A stretch of 64,000 nt of DNA from Zea mays (Eukaryota; Streptophyta; Magnoliopsida; Poales; Poaceae): NCBI RefSeq assembly GCF_902167145.1, contig NC_050098.1, positions 79,152,207-79,216,206 of the forward strand, read 5' to 3'. Numbering within the stretch: the stretch's first letter is position 1; each line of letters opens with the position of its first letter. Below, piece by piece: positions 11,203-21,488 of the stretch. The translations under genes and the position numbers were made by a program. The notes below the pieces were generated by a model. It was not told the origin of the DNA. It made no database searches and worked only from the letters and a program-made list of their open reading frames with translations.

Positions 11203-11693
11203 CCGGACAGTCCGGTGCACACCGGACATGTCCGGTGCACCAGCCACGTCACCAAAGCCGTTGGAATTTGACCGTTGGAGTTCTGACTTCTGGGCCCGCC
11301 TGGATGTCCGGTGCACACCGGACATGTACTGTTCAATGTCCGGTGCGCCAGTATGGGCGTGCCTGACTCCTGCGCGCTTCTGGCGCGCATTGAATGCGCC
11401 TGCAGGTGACCGTTGGCGCGAAGTAGTCGTTGCTCCGCAGTCGCACCGGACAGTCCGGTGTACACCGGACATGTCCGGTGAATTATAGCGGAGCACCCGT
11501 TGTGAATTCCCGAGGCTGCCGAGTTCCGGAGCCGCGTCCTTTTGGAGCACCGGACACTATCCGGTGTACACCGGACAGTCCCGTGAATTTTAGCGCGCCG
11601 GCTCTGAGAATTTCCCGAGGCTGAGGAGTTCTGGGCGAAGTCTCCTGGTGCACCGGACACTGTCCGGTGCGCCACCGGACAGTCCGGTGCGCC
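11203..11693. repeat. Five palindrome clusters in the U3 of element D
   Basis: Clusters start near 11203, 11306, 11444, 11549 and 11651. Each holds two inverted units of the type CACCGGACAGTCCGGTG or CACCGGACATGTCCGGTG. Spacing is about 103, 138, 105 and 102 bp. They lie in U3, upstream of the TATA box in element sense. The 5' LTR repeats the array at about 19387-19878. Conserved LTR palindromes are known in Sireviruses. Confidence 0.92.
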
Positions 11694-11889
11694 AGACCAG
11701 GGAGCCTTTCGGGATGCCTTTAGCTCTCTATTTTGAACCCAACTTTGGTCATTTTAATTGGCTTGTTGTGAACCTTTGACACCTGTATAACTTATGCACT
11801 AGAGCAAACTAGTTAGTCCAATTGTTTGTGTTGGGCAATTCAACCACCAAAATTAATTAGGGACTAGGTGTAAGCCTAATTCCCTTTCA

Positions 11890-12742
11890 ATCTCCCCCTT
11901 TTTGGTGATTGATGCCAACACAAACCAAAGCAAACATAGAAATGCATAATTGAACTAGTTTGCATAATGTAAGTGCAAAGGTTGCCTGGAATTGAGCCAA
12001 TGTAAATACTTACAAGATATGCATGGATCGTTTCTTCGTTTTTAACATTTTGGACCACGCTTGCACCACACGTTTTGTTTTTGCAAACTCTTTTGTAAAT
12101 CTTTTTCAAAGTTCTTTTGCAAATAGTCAAAGGTAAATGAATAAGATTTTGCAAAGCATTTTCAAGATTTGAAATTTTCTCCCCCTGTTTCAAATGCTTT
12201 TCCTTTGACTAAACAAAACTCCCCCTAAATGAGATTCTCCTCTTAGTGTTCAAGAGGGTTTTGATATATCATTTTTGAAATACTACTTTCTCCCCCTTTT
12301 GAACACAATAGGATACCAAATGAAAATACTCTTTGAAAAACTAAGTTTCTCTTTGAAAAACTAAGTTTTTGAAATTGGTGGTGGTGCGGTCCTTTTGCTT
12401 TGGGCTCATATTCTCTCCCCCTTTGGCATGAATCGCCAAAAACGGAATCATTAGAGCCCTTTAGAACTACTCTCTCCCCTTAGGTCATAAATAAATGAGT
12501 GAACATTATACCAAAGATGGAGTCCTTTGTCTTTATGCTCATGGCTTCTCCCCCAAAAATGGAGAGTTGCTTGGAGTGATGGCGAAGAATGAGTTATGGA
12601 GTGGAAGCCTTTGTCTTCGCCGAAGACTCCAATTCCCTTTCAATACACCTATGACTTTGTTGGAATAGACTTGAAAACCCATTAGTCATAGCATATGAAA
12701 GAGATATGATCAAAGGTGTGTAAAATGAGCTATGTGTGCAAA
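11890..12742 (-). other. Element D 3' non-coding region with seven polypurine tracts
   Basis: No ORF between the pol stop and the 3' LTR, so no env-like gene. Minus-strand purine tracts of the type AAAGGGGGAGA occur at 11890-11904 (next to the LTR, the likely plus-strand primer), 12178-12186, 12218-12226, 12288-12300, 12412-12424, 12471-12481 and 12546-12558. Confidence 0.88.
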
Positions 12743-15700
12743 TCAACAAAAGAAGTTCCTAGAATCAAGAATATTTAGCTCATGCCTAAGTTTGTTAAAA
12801 GTTTGTTCATCAAGTGGCTTGGTAAAGATATCGGCTAATTGATCTTTAGTGTTAATGTAAGAAATCTCGATATCTCCCTTTTGTTGGTGATCCCGTAAAA
12901 AGTGATACCGAATGGCTATGTGCTTAGTGCGGCTATGCTCGACGGGATTATCCACCATCTTGATTGCACTCTCATTATCACATAGTAAAGGGACTTTGGT
13001 TAGTTTGTAACCGTAGTCCCGCAGGGTTTGCCTCATCCAAAGCAATTGCGCGCAACAATGGCCTGCGGCAATGTACTCGGCTTCGGCGGTGGAGAGAGCG
13101 ACCGAATTTTGCTTCTTTGAAGCCCAAGACACCAAGGATCTTCCCAAGAACTGGCAAGTCCCCGATGTGCTCTTCCTATTGATTTTACACCCCGCCCAAT
13201 CGGCATCCGAATAACCAATCAAATCAAATGTGGATCCCCTGGGATACCAAAGCCCAAATTTAGGAGTGTAAGCCAAATATCTCAAGATTCGTTTTACGGC
13301 CGTAAGGTGAGCTTCCTTAGGGTCGGCTTGGAATCTTGCACACATGCATACGGAAAGCATAATATCCGGTCGAGATGCACATAAATAGAGTAAAGAACCT
13401 ATCATCGACCGGTATACCTTTTGATCCACGGACTTACCTCCCGTGTCGAGGTCGAGATGCCCATTAGTTCCCATGGGTGTCTTGATGGGCTTGGCATCCT
13501 TCATCCCAAACTTGTTTAGAATGTCTTGAGTATACTTTGTTTGGCTAATGAAGGTGCCCTCTTGTAGTTGCTTCACTTGAAATCCTAAGAAATATTTCAA
13601 TTCCCCCATCATAGACATCTCGAACTTTTGTGTCATGATCCTACTAAATTCTTCACATGTAGATTCGTTAGTAGACCCAAATATAATATCATCAACATAA
13701 ATTTGGCATACAAACAAATCATTCTCAAGTGTTTTGGTAAAGAGTGTAGGATCGACCTTTCCGACTTTGAAGCCATTAGCGATGAGAAAATCCCTAAGGC
13801 ATTCATACCATGCTCTTGGGGCTTGCTTTAGCCCATAAAGCGCCTTAGAGAGCTTATAGACATGGTTAGGATACTTACTGTCTTCAAAGCCAGGAGGTTG
13901 CTCAACATAGACCTCTTCCTTGATTGGTCCATTGAGGAAGGCACTTTTCACGTCCATTTGATAAAGCTTAAAACCATGGTAAGTAGCATAGGCCAATAAT
14001 ATGCGAATTGACTCAAGCCTAGCTACGGGTGCATAGGTTTCACCGAAATCCAAACCTTCGACTTGGGAGTATCCCTTGGCCACAAGTCGAGCTTTGTTCC
14101 TTGTCACCACACCATGCTCATCTTGCTTGTTGCGGAAGACCCATTTGGTTCCTACAACATTTTGATTAGGACGTGGAACTAAATGCCATACCTCATTCCT
14201 AGTGAAGTTGTTGAGCTCCTCTTGCATCGCCACCACCCAATCCGAATCTTGGAGTGCTTCCTCTACCCTATGTGGCTCAATAGAGGAAACAAACGAGTAA
14301 TGCTCACAAAAATGTGCAACACGAGATCTAGTAGTTACCCCCTTATGAATGTCGCCGAGGATGGTGTCGACGGGGTGATCTCGTTGGATTGCTTGGTGGA
14401 CTCTTGGGTGTGGCGGCCTTTGTTCTTCATCCTCCTTGTCTTGATCATTTGCATCTCCCCCTTGATCATTGCCGTCATCTTGAGGTGGCTCATTTGCTTG
14501 ATCTTCTACTTCATCAACTTGAGCCTCATCTTCATTTTGAGTTGGTGGAGATGCTTGCGTGGAGGAGGACGGTTGATCTTGTGCATTTGGAGGCTCTTCG
14601 GATTCCTTAGGACACACATCCCCAACGGACATGTTCCTTAGCGCGATGCATGGAGCCTCTTCAACACCTATCTCATCAAGATCAACTTGCTCTACTTGAG
14701 AGCCGTTAGTCTCATCAAACACAATGTCACAAGAAACTTCAACTTGTCCAGAGGACTTGTTAAAGACTCTATATGCCCTTGTGTTTGAATCATATCCTAG
14801 TAAAAAGCCTTCTACAGTCTTAGGAGCAAATTTAGATTTTCTACCTCTTTTAACAAGAATAAAGCATTTGCTACCAAAGACTCTAAAATATGAAATGTTG
14901 GGCTTTTTACCGGTTAGGATCTCATAAGATGTCTTCTTGAGGATTCGGTGTAGATATAACCGGTTGATGGCGTAGCAGGCGGTGTTGACCGCCTCGGCCC
15001 AAAACCGATCCGAAGTTTTGTACTCATCAAGCATGGCCCTTGCCATGTCCAATAGAGTTCGATTCTTTCTCTCCACTACACCATTTTGTTGTGGCGTGTA
15101 GGGAGACGAGAACTCATGCTTGATGCCCTCCTCCTCAAGGAAGCCTTCAATTTGAGAGTTCTTGAACTCCTTCCCGTTGTCGCTTCTAATTTTCTTGATC
15201 CTTAAGCCGAACTCGTTTTGAGCCTGTCTCAAGAATCCCTTTAAGGTCTCTTGGGTTTGAGATTTTTCCTGCAAAAAGAATACCCAAGTGAAGCGAGAAT
15301 AATCATCCACTATTACAAGACAATACTTACTCCCGCCGATGCTTATGTAAGCAATCGGGCCGAATAGATCCATGTGGAGTAGCTCAAGCGGCCTGTCGGT
15401 CGACATGATGTTCTTGTGTGGATGATGGCCTCCAACTTGCTTTCCTGCTTGGCATGCGCTACAAACCCTGTCTTTCTCAAAATGAACATTTGTTAGTCCT
15501 AAAATGTGTTCTCCCTTTAGAAGTTTGTGAAGATTCTTCATCCCAACATGTGCTAGTCGTCGATGCCAGAGCCAGCCCATGTTAGTCTTAGCAATTAAGC
15601 AAGTGTCGAGTTCAGCTTTATCAAAATCTACCAAGTATAGCTGACCCTCTAACACTCCCTTAAATGCTATTGAATCATCACTTCTTCTAAAGACAGTGAC

Positions 15701-15985
15701 ACCTACATAAGTGAATAGACAGTTGTAGCCCATTTTGCATAATTGAGATACAGAAAGCAAATTGTAATCTAAAGAATCTACAAGAAAAACATTGGAAATA
15801 GAATGGTCAGGAGATATAGCAATTTTACCCAATCCTTTGACCAAACCTTGGTTTCCATCCCCGAATGTGATTGTTCGTTGGGGATCTTGGTTTTTCTCGT
15901 AGGAGGAGAACATCTTCTTCTCCCCTGTCATATGGTTTGTGCACCCGCTGTCGAGTATCCAACTTGAGCCCCCGGATGCATAAAC
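12743..15985 (-). CDS. Element D pol: protease, integrase, reverse transcriptase, RNase H
   Basis: A continuous frame of about 1080 codons, opening after a TAG at 15986-15988; the first ATG is at 15931. Protease comes first, with Asp-Ser-Gly at 15944-15952, upstream of that ATG, so translation must enter from gag. Integrase has an HHCC region ([16 protein letters not shown]) and a core with [17 protein letters not shown] and NGVVERKNR. Reverse transcriptase has [11 protein letters not shown]. RNase H ends with [11 protein letters not shown] and a C-terminal [13 protein letters not shown] region. All catalytic motifs I looked for are present. Gag is in another frame and ends 11 nt before this frame opens, so this copy cannot make pol by simple readthrough. 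Confidence 0.92.
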   Translation of the reverse strand, partial: VYASGGSSWILDSGCTNHMTGEKKMFSSYEKNQDPQRTITFGDGNQGLVKGLGKIAISPDHSISNVFLVDSLDYNLLSVSQLCKMGYNCLFTYVGVTVFRRSDDSIAFKGVLEGQLYLVDFDKAELDTCLIAKTNMGWLWHRRLAHVGMKNLHKLLKGEHILGLTNVHFEKDRVCSACQAGKQVGGHHPHKNIMSTDRPLELLHMDLFGPIAYISIGGSKYCLVIVDDYSRFTWVFFLQEKSQTQETLKGFLRQAQNEFGLRIKKIRSDNGKEFKNSQIEGFLEEEGIKHEFSSPYTPQQNGVVERKNRTLLDMARAMLDEYKTSDRFWAEAVNTACYAINRLYLHRILKKTSYEILTGKKPNISYFRVFGSKCFILVKRGRKSKFAPKTVEGFLLGYDSNTRAYRVFNKSSGQVEVSCDIVFDETNGSQVEQVDLDEIGVEEAPCIALRNMSVGDVCPKESEEPPNAQDQPSSSTQASPPTQNEDEAQVDEVEDQANEPPQDDGNDQGGDANDQDKEDEEQRPPHPRVHQAIQRDHPVDTILGDIHKGVTTRSRVAHFCEHYSFVSSIEPHRVEEALQDSDWVVAMQEELNNFTRNEVWHLVPRPNQNVVGTKWVFRNKQDEHGVVTRNKARLVAKGYSQVEGLDFGETYAPVARLESIRILLAYATYHGFKLYQMDVKSAFLNGPIKEEVYVEQPPGFEDSKYPNHVYKLSKALYGLKQAPRAWYECLRDFLIANGFKVGKVDPTLFTKTLENDLFVCQIYVDDIIFGSTNESTCEEFSRIMTQKFEMSMMGELKYFLGFQVKQLQEGTFISQTKYTQDILNKFGMKDAKPIKTPMGTNGHLDLDTGGKSVDQKVYRSMIGSLLYLCASRPDIMLSVCMCARFQADPKEAHLTAVKRILRYLAYTPKFGLWYPRGSTFDLIGYSDADWAGCKINRKSTSGTCQFLGRSLVSWASKKQNSVALSTAEAEYIAAGHCCAQLLWMRQTLRDYGYKLTKVPLLCDNESAIKMVDNPVEHSRTKHIAIRYHFLRDHQQKGDIEISYINTKDQLADIFTKPLDEQTFNKLRHELNILDSRNFFC

Positions 15986-15998
15986 CTACAAAATAAGT

Positions 15999-18716
15999 TT
16001 AGTTCTTGACTTTAGGTACCCAAATGGTTTTGGGTCCTTTGGCATTAGACACAAGAACTTTGGGTACCCAAACACAAGTCTTTGACCCCTTGTGCTTGCC
16101 CCCAACATATTTGGCAACTACTTTGCCGGATTTGTTAGTTAAAACATATGATGCATCAAAAGTCTTAAATGAAATGTCATGATCATTTGATGCATTAGGA
16201 GTTCTCTTCTTAGGCAACTTAGCACGGGTTGGTTGCCTAGAACTAGATGTCTCACCCTTATACATAAAAGCATGATTTGGGCCAGAGTGAGACTTCCTAG
16301 AGTGAATTCTCCTAATCTTGCTCTCGGGATAACCGGCAGGGTACAAAATGTAACCCTCGTTATCCTGAGGCATGGGAGCCCTGCCCTTTACAAAATTAGA
16401 CAATCTTTTAGGAGGGGCATTAAGTTTGACATTGTCTCCCCTTTGGAAGCCAATGCCATCCTTGATGCCAGGGCGTCTCCCATTATAAAGCATGCTACGA
16501 GCAAATTTAAATTTTTCATTCTCTAAGTTATGCTCGGCAATTTTAGCATCTAATTTTGCTATATGATCATTTTGTTGTTTAATTAAAGACATGTGATCAT
16601 GAATAGCATTAATATCAACATCTCTACATCTAGTACAAATAGATACATGCTCAACGATAGATGTAGAGGGTTTGCAAGATTTTAATTCTACAACCTTAGC
16701 ATGTAACATGTCATTCTTAGTTCTAAGGTCGGAAATAGTAGCATTGCAAACATCAAAATCTTTAGCCTTAGCAAGCAATTTTTCATTTTCAATCCTAAGG
16801 CTAGCAAGAGAAATGTTCAATTCTTCAATCCTAGCAAGTAAATCATTATCATTATTTCTAGAATTGGTAATTGAAACATTACAAACATGAGAATCAACCT
16901 TAGCTAACAAATTAGCATTTTCATTTCTAAGGTTGTCTATTGTCTCATGGCAAGTGCTTAGCTCACTAGATAATTTTTCACATTTCTCAATTTCTAGAGC
17001 ATAAGCATTTTTAATCTTAACATGTTTCTTATTTTCCTTAATTAGGAAGTCCTCCTGGGAATCCAAAAGGTCATCCTTTTCATGAATAGCGCTAATTAAT
17101 TCATTTAATTTTTCCTTTTGTTCCATGTTAAGGTTGGCAAAAAGGGTACACAAGTTATCCTCCTCATCACTAGCATTATCATCACTAGAAGACTCATATT
17201 TAGTGGATGATTTGGATTTAACCTTCTTCCTCTTGCCGTCCTTTGCCATGAGGCACTTGTGGTCGACGTTGGGGAAGAGGAGTCCCTTGGTGACGGCGAT
17301 GTTGGCGGCATCCTCGTCGTCGGAGGAGTCGGTGGAGCTCTCGTCGGAGTCCCACTCGCGGCACACGTGGGCATCGCCGCCCCTCTTCTTGTGGTACCTC
17401 CTCTTTTCTCTCCTCTTGCCCTTCTTGTCGTCACCCCTGTCACTATCACTAGAAATTGGACATTTAGCTATAAAGTGACCGGGCTTACCACACTTGTAGC
17501 AAACCTTCTTGGAGCGGGGCTTGTAGTCTTTCCCCCTCCTTTGTTTGAGGATTTGGCGGAAGCTCTTGATGACGAGCGCCATTTCCTCATTGTCGAGCTT
17601 GGAGGCGTCGATTGGTTGTCTACTTGGTGTAGGTTCCTCCTTCTTTTCCTCCGTCGCCTTGAATGCGACGGGTTGAGCCTCGGATGTGGAGGGATCATCA
17701 AGCTCGTTGATCTTCCTCGAGCCTTCGACCATGCACTCAAAACTCACAAAATTCCCGATTACTTCCTCGAGGGTCATTAGTGTATATCTTGGGTTGCCAC
17801 GAATTAATTATACTTGAGTGGGGTTAAGAAAAATGAGAGATCTTAGAATAACCTTAACCATTTCGTGGTCATCCCATTTTTTGCTCCCGAGGTTGCGCAC
17901 TTGATTCACCAAGGTCTTGAGCCAGTTGTACATGTTTTGTGGCTCCTCCCCTTTGCGAAGCCGGAACCAAACGAGCTCCCCCTCGATCGTCTCCGGCTTG
18001 GTGATCTTTGTGAGCTCATCTCCTTCGTGTGCGGTTTTGAGCACATCCCAAACCTCCTTGGCGCTCTTCAACCCTTATACTTTGTTATACTCCTCTCTAC
18101 TTAGAGAGGCGAGGAGTATTGTTGTTGCTTGGGAGTTGAAGTGCTCGATTTGGGCCACCTCATCCTCATCATAGTCTTCATCCCCTACGGATGGTACCTG
18201 TGCACCAAACTCAACAACATCCCATATACTTTTGTGGAGTGAGGTTAAATGAAATCGCATTAAATCACTCCACCTAGCATAATCTTCACCATCAAAAGTT
18301 GGTGGTTTGCCTAATGGGACGGAAAGTAAAGGTGTATGTTTAGAAATGCGAGGGTAGCGTAGGGGAATCTTACTATACTTCTTACGCTCTTGGCGTTTAG
18401 AAGTGACGGACGCCGCGTCGGAGCCGGAGGTGGATGTCGATGAAGAATCGGTCTCGTAGTAGACCACTTTCCTCATCCTCTTTTTCTTGTCCCCACTCCG
18501 TTGCGGCTTGTGGGAGGAAGACTTCTCCTTCTTTTCTTTGTGTGAAGAAGATTTCTTCTCCTTCCCCTTGGAGGAGTCCTTCTTCTTCTCCTTCCCTTTG
18601 GAGGAGTCTTTCTTCTCCTTCCTCTTGGTGCGGGACTCTTCCGATGAAGTGCTCCCGTGGCTTGTAGTGGGCTTTTCGCCGATCTCCATCTCCTTCTTGG
18701 CGTGATCTCCCGACAT
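15999..18716 (-). pseudogene. Element D gag
   Basis: One frame from ATG 18716 to TAA 15999-16001, broken by TAA at 18075-18077 and 17808-17810; both could be CAA to TAA. The N-terminus is rich in Lys, Ser and Glu repeats (SSKGKEKK). The middle part has the copia gag core (WSDLMRFHLTSLHKSIWDVV). A CCHC zinc knuckle (CYKCGKPGHFIAKC) lies at about 17475-17515. A long Leu/Glu/Lys-rich coiled-coil region covers about 16500-17100, as in Sirevirus gags. The first stretch is sometimes started at a GTG (18719), but the ATG at 18716 fits better. The leader between primer binding site and ATG is only about 30 nt. Confidence 0.88.
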
Positions 18717-18746
18717 CACTTCGAGCGGTTAGGCTCTAATGAAGCA

Positions 18747-18762
18747 CCGGGCCTTGATACCA
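18747..18762 (-). other. Primer binding site of element D
   Basis: Minus-strand TGGTATCAAGGCCCGG begins two bases after the LTR end at 18765. TGGTATCA is the initiator-Met type. Confidence 0.85.
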
Positions 18763-18764
18763 AT

Positions 18765-20074
18765 TGATAGTCGCCTAGAGGGGGGTGAATAGGGCGAAAC
18801 TGAAATTTACAAATATAAACACAACTACAAGCCGGGTTAGCGCTAGAAATAAGAACGAGTCCGAGAGAGGGCGTGAAAACAAATCGCAAGCAAAAAATGA
18901 AGTGAGACACGGTGATTTGTTTTACCGAGGTTCGGTTCTCTCAAACCTACTCCCCGTTGAGGAGGCCACAAAGGCCGGGTCTCTTTCAACCCTTCCCTCT
19001 CTCAAACGGTCCCTTGGACCGAGTGAGCTTCTCTTCTCAAATCACTTGAGAATCAAACTTCCCGCAAGGGCCACCACACAATTGGTGCCTCTTGCCTCAA
19101 TTACAAGTGAGTGTTTGATCACAAGAAAGAATGCGAAAGAAAAAGAAGCGATCCAAGTGCAAGAGCTCAAATGAACACTACAAATCACTCTCTCTAGTCA
19201 CTAAGGCTTTGTGTGGAGTTGGGAGAGGATTTGATCTCTTTTGGTGTGCTTTGCAATGAATGCTAGCTCTTGTAAAGTGGTTGGAAGCTGGAAAACTTGG
19301 ATACCATGAATGGTGGGGTGGTTGGGGTATTTATAGCCCCAACCACCAAACATGACCGTTGGTGGAGGCTGTCTGTCGTATGGTGCACCGGACAGTCCGG
19401 TGCACACCGGACATGTCCGGTGCACCAGCCACGTCACCAAAGCCGTTGGAATTTGACCGTTGGAGTTCTGACTTCTGGGCCCGCCTGGATGTCCGGTGCA
19501 CACCGGACATGTACTGTTCAATGTCCGGTGCGCCAGTATGGGCGTGCCTGACTCCTGCGCGCTTCTGGCGCGCATTGAATGCGCTTGCAGGTGACCGTTG
19601 GCGCGAAGTAGTCGTTGCTCCGCAGTCGCACCGGACAGTCCGGTGTACACCGGACATGTCCGGTGAATTATAGCGGAGCACCCGTTGTGAATTCCCGAGG
19701 CTGCCGAGTTCCGGAGCCGCGTCCTCTTGGAGCACCAGACACAGTCCGGTGTACACCGGACAGTCCGGTGAATTTTAGCGCGCCGGCTCTGAGAATTTCC
19801 CGAGGCTGAGGAGTTCTGGGCGAAGTCTCCTGGTGCACCGGACACTGTCCGGTGCGCCACCGGACAGTCCGGTGCGCCAGACCAGGGAGCCTTTCGGGAT
19901 TCCTTTAGCTCTCTATTTTGAACCCAAGTTTGGTCATTTTAATTGGCTTGTTGTGAACCTTTGACACCTGTATAACTTATGCACTAGAGCAAACTAGTTA
20001 GTCCAATTGTTTGTGTTGGGCAATTCAACCACCAAAATTAATTAGGGACTAGGTGTAAGCCTAATTCCCTTTCA
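18765..20074 (-). repeat. 5' LTR of element D
   Basis: Near-identical to 10579-11889. It runs on the minus strand from TGAAAGGG (20074) to GACTATCA (18765). The right target duplication CATAT follows at 20075-20079. Confidence 0.95.
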
Positions 20075-21336
20075 CATATCTTAGTCGCTATTCTATTCAT
20101 CCGGGAAGCACTAAGATGTATCATGATCTAAAGCAACACTACTGGTGGACGAAGATGAAAATTGAAATTGCACGCTATGTGGCTAAGTGTGACACTTGCA
20201 GACGTGTCAAGGCCATACACATGAAGACTGTCGGTCCATTACAATCTTTACCTATCCCAGCATGGAAATGGGAAGATATTAGTATGGACTTCATTGTGAG
20301 ATTACCCAGGACTACAAAAGGGTATGATTCTATCTGGGTTATAATTGATCGGCTTACGAAATTGCTCATTTTCTGCCAGTTAAGATAGATCACCCGGTTA
20401 TAGTCTATGCCCAATTGTACATTGCTTGTATTCTTAGTCTGCATGGTGTTCCAAAAAACCATAGTGTCGGATCGTGGACCTCAATTTGTAGCCAAGTTTT
20501 GGGAAGCACTACACAAATCCTTGCGTACTAAGTTGCTCCATAGTTTGGCCTACCATCCTCAAACCAGTGGGCAGACTGAGAGGGTGAACCAAATACTTGA
20601 AGATATGCTACGGGCGTGTGTTTTGGAATTCCCACAAAAATGGGATGAATGTTTGCCGTTAGCGGAATTCTCATATAATAATAGCTATCAAGAAAGCATC
20701 AAGATGGCACCCTTTGAAGCTTTATATGGACGACGATGTCGTACTCCGCTAAATTGGTCTGAACCTGGTGAAAGGTACTTCTTCAGGCCTGATATGGTGA
20801 AAGAGACCGAAGAAAGAGTTCAAAGAATAATTCATAATTTGAAGAAAGCTCAAGCTCGTCAAAAGAGTTATGCAGACAAACGGCGAATGCCCTTATATTT
20901 CCTTGAAGGAGACTATGTCTATCTAAAAGTTTCGCCAATAAAGGGGGTATCACGTTTCGGGGTTAAAGGGAAGCTTGCACCCCGGTACATTGGTCCTTAC
21001 CCTATACTTGAGCAATGTGGACCAGTGGCATACCGACTACAATTACCCGAAACCTTGTCTGCTGTGCATAATGTGTTCCACGTGTCACAATTGAAGAAGT
21101 GTCTTCGGGTTCCCGATCGAACCATTGAAGTGGCAGATGTTGTCCTTGAACCAGACCTGACATATTCTGAGCATCCCATTCGAGTCTTGGATCAGAAGGA
21201 CAGGATTACCCGAAGAAAAACTCTCAAGTTTTACAAGATACAGTGGAACCAACATTCCGAAGATGAGGCTACATGGGAAACTCAAGACTTTTTAGATAAG
21301 AATTTCCCAGGCTTTTTAGCCTCTTGTAATTTGTAA
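20075..21336 (+). pseudogene. Element A pol, second part: integrase and chromodomain
   Basis: Continues the pol gene after element D. The zinc-binding region (CDTCRRVK) is followed by the integrase core: DFIVRLP, VSDRGPQF and [10 protein letters not shown] carry the three acidic residues. Next come the GPY/F-type region (KLAPRYIGPYPI) and a chromodomain at about 21178-21300 (KFYKIQWNQHSEDEATWE), which in this clade is thought to guide insertion to heterochromatin. A one-base loss near 20361 shifts the frame and a one-base gain in the A run at 20453-20458 shifts it back, so about 30 codons are read out of frame. The stop is TAA 21334-21336. Confidence 0.88.
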
Positions 21337-21453
21337 AGTGTACAACATTGTTATAATAAAGGAGTGAGTCCCAAACCACCCCTACCTTGTACCAAGAATA
21401 AGGAAATAAAGACGTGATGCGTTTCCTTTACCATTACTTACCCTAGGACTTTT

Positions 21454-21488
21454 AATCTCGGGACGAGATTCTTTTATGGGGGGAAGGA
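21454..21488 (+). other. Hairpin and polypurine tract before the 3' LTR of element A
   Basis: AATCTCG (21454-21460), loop GGA, CGAGATT (21464-21470), then the tract TTTTATGGGGGGAAGGA directly abutting the LTR. The hairpin ends 18 nt before the LTR. Equivalent hairpins occur in B2, A' and C. Confidence 0.8.

Larger units (their letters stand above)
10579..11889 (-). repeat. 3' LTR of element D
   Basis: On the minus strand it starts TGAAAGGGAATTAGGC (11889) and ends AACTATCA (10579). The other copy is 18765-20074. U3 holds five palindrome clusters (11203-11693) and a TATAAATA box at 11143-11150. ORFs in both directions across the palindromes come from the repeats and are not genes. Confidence 0.95.
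10579..20074 (-). mobile_element. Element D: Ji/Opie-type Sirevirus (Ty1/copia), complete
   Basis: 9496 bp with LTRs of 1311 bp (10579-11889) and 1310 bp (18765-20074), flanked by a perfect CATAT duplication (10574-10578 and 20075-20079). On the minus strand the order is 5' LTR, primer binding site, gag, protease, integrase, reverse transcriptase, RNase H, a non-coding stretch with many polypurine tracts, 3' LTR. Integrase before reverse transcriptase is the copia order. LTR length, LTR start TGAAAGGGAATTAGGC, U3 palindromes and repeated polypurine tracts fit the maize Ji/Opie Sireviruses. I counted about 14 LTR differences (1.1%), so insertion was perhaps 0.4 million years ago at 1.3e-8 per site per year. 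Confidence 0.93.

Noticed and set aside
11016..11675. 219-codon ORF repeated at 19201-19860, with recurring His-Arg-Thr-Cys-Pro motifs
   Set aside because: It is a translation of the U3 palindromes in the two D LTRs. ORFs are open on both strands and the motif repeats follow the DNA palindromes.
11203..11693. CRISPR-like spaced repeats
   Set aside because: Units are palindromes inside an LTR, spacing is irregular, and the array is duplicated in the other LTR. The context is a plant retrotransposon.
11890..12742. Possible env-like gene between pol and LTR of D
   Set aside because: Some Sireviruses carry one, but here there is no ORF of useful length on the minus strand, only polypurine tracts.
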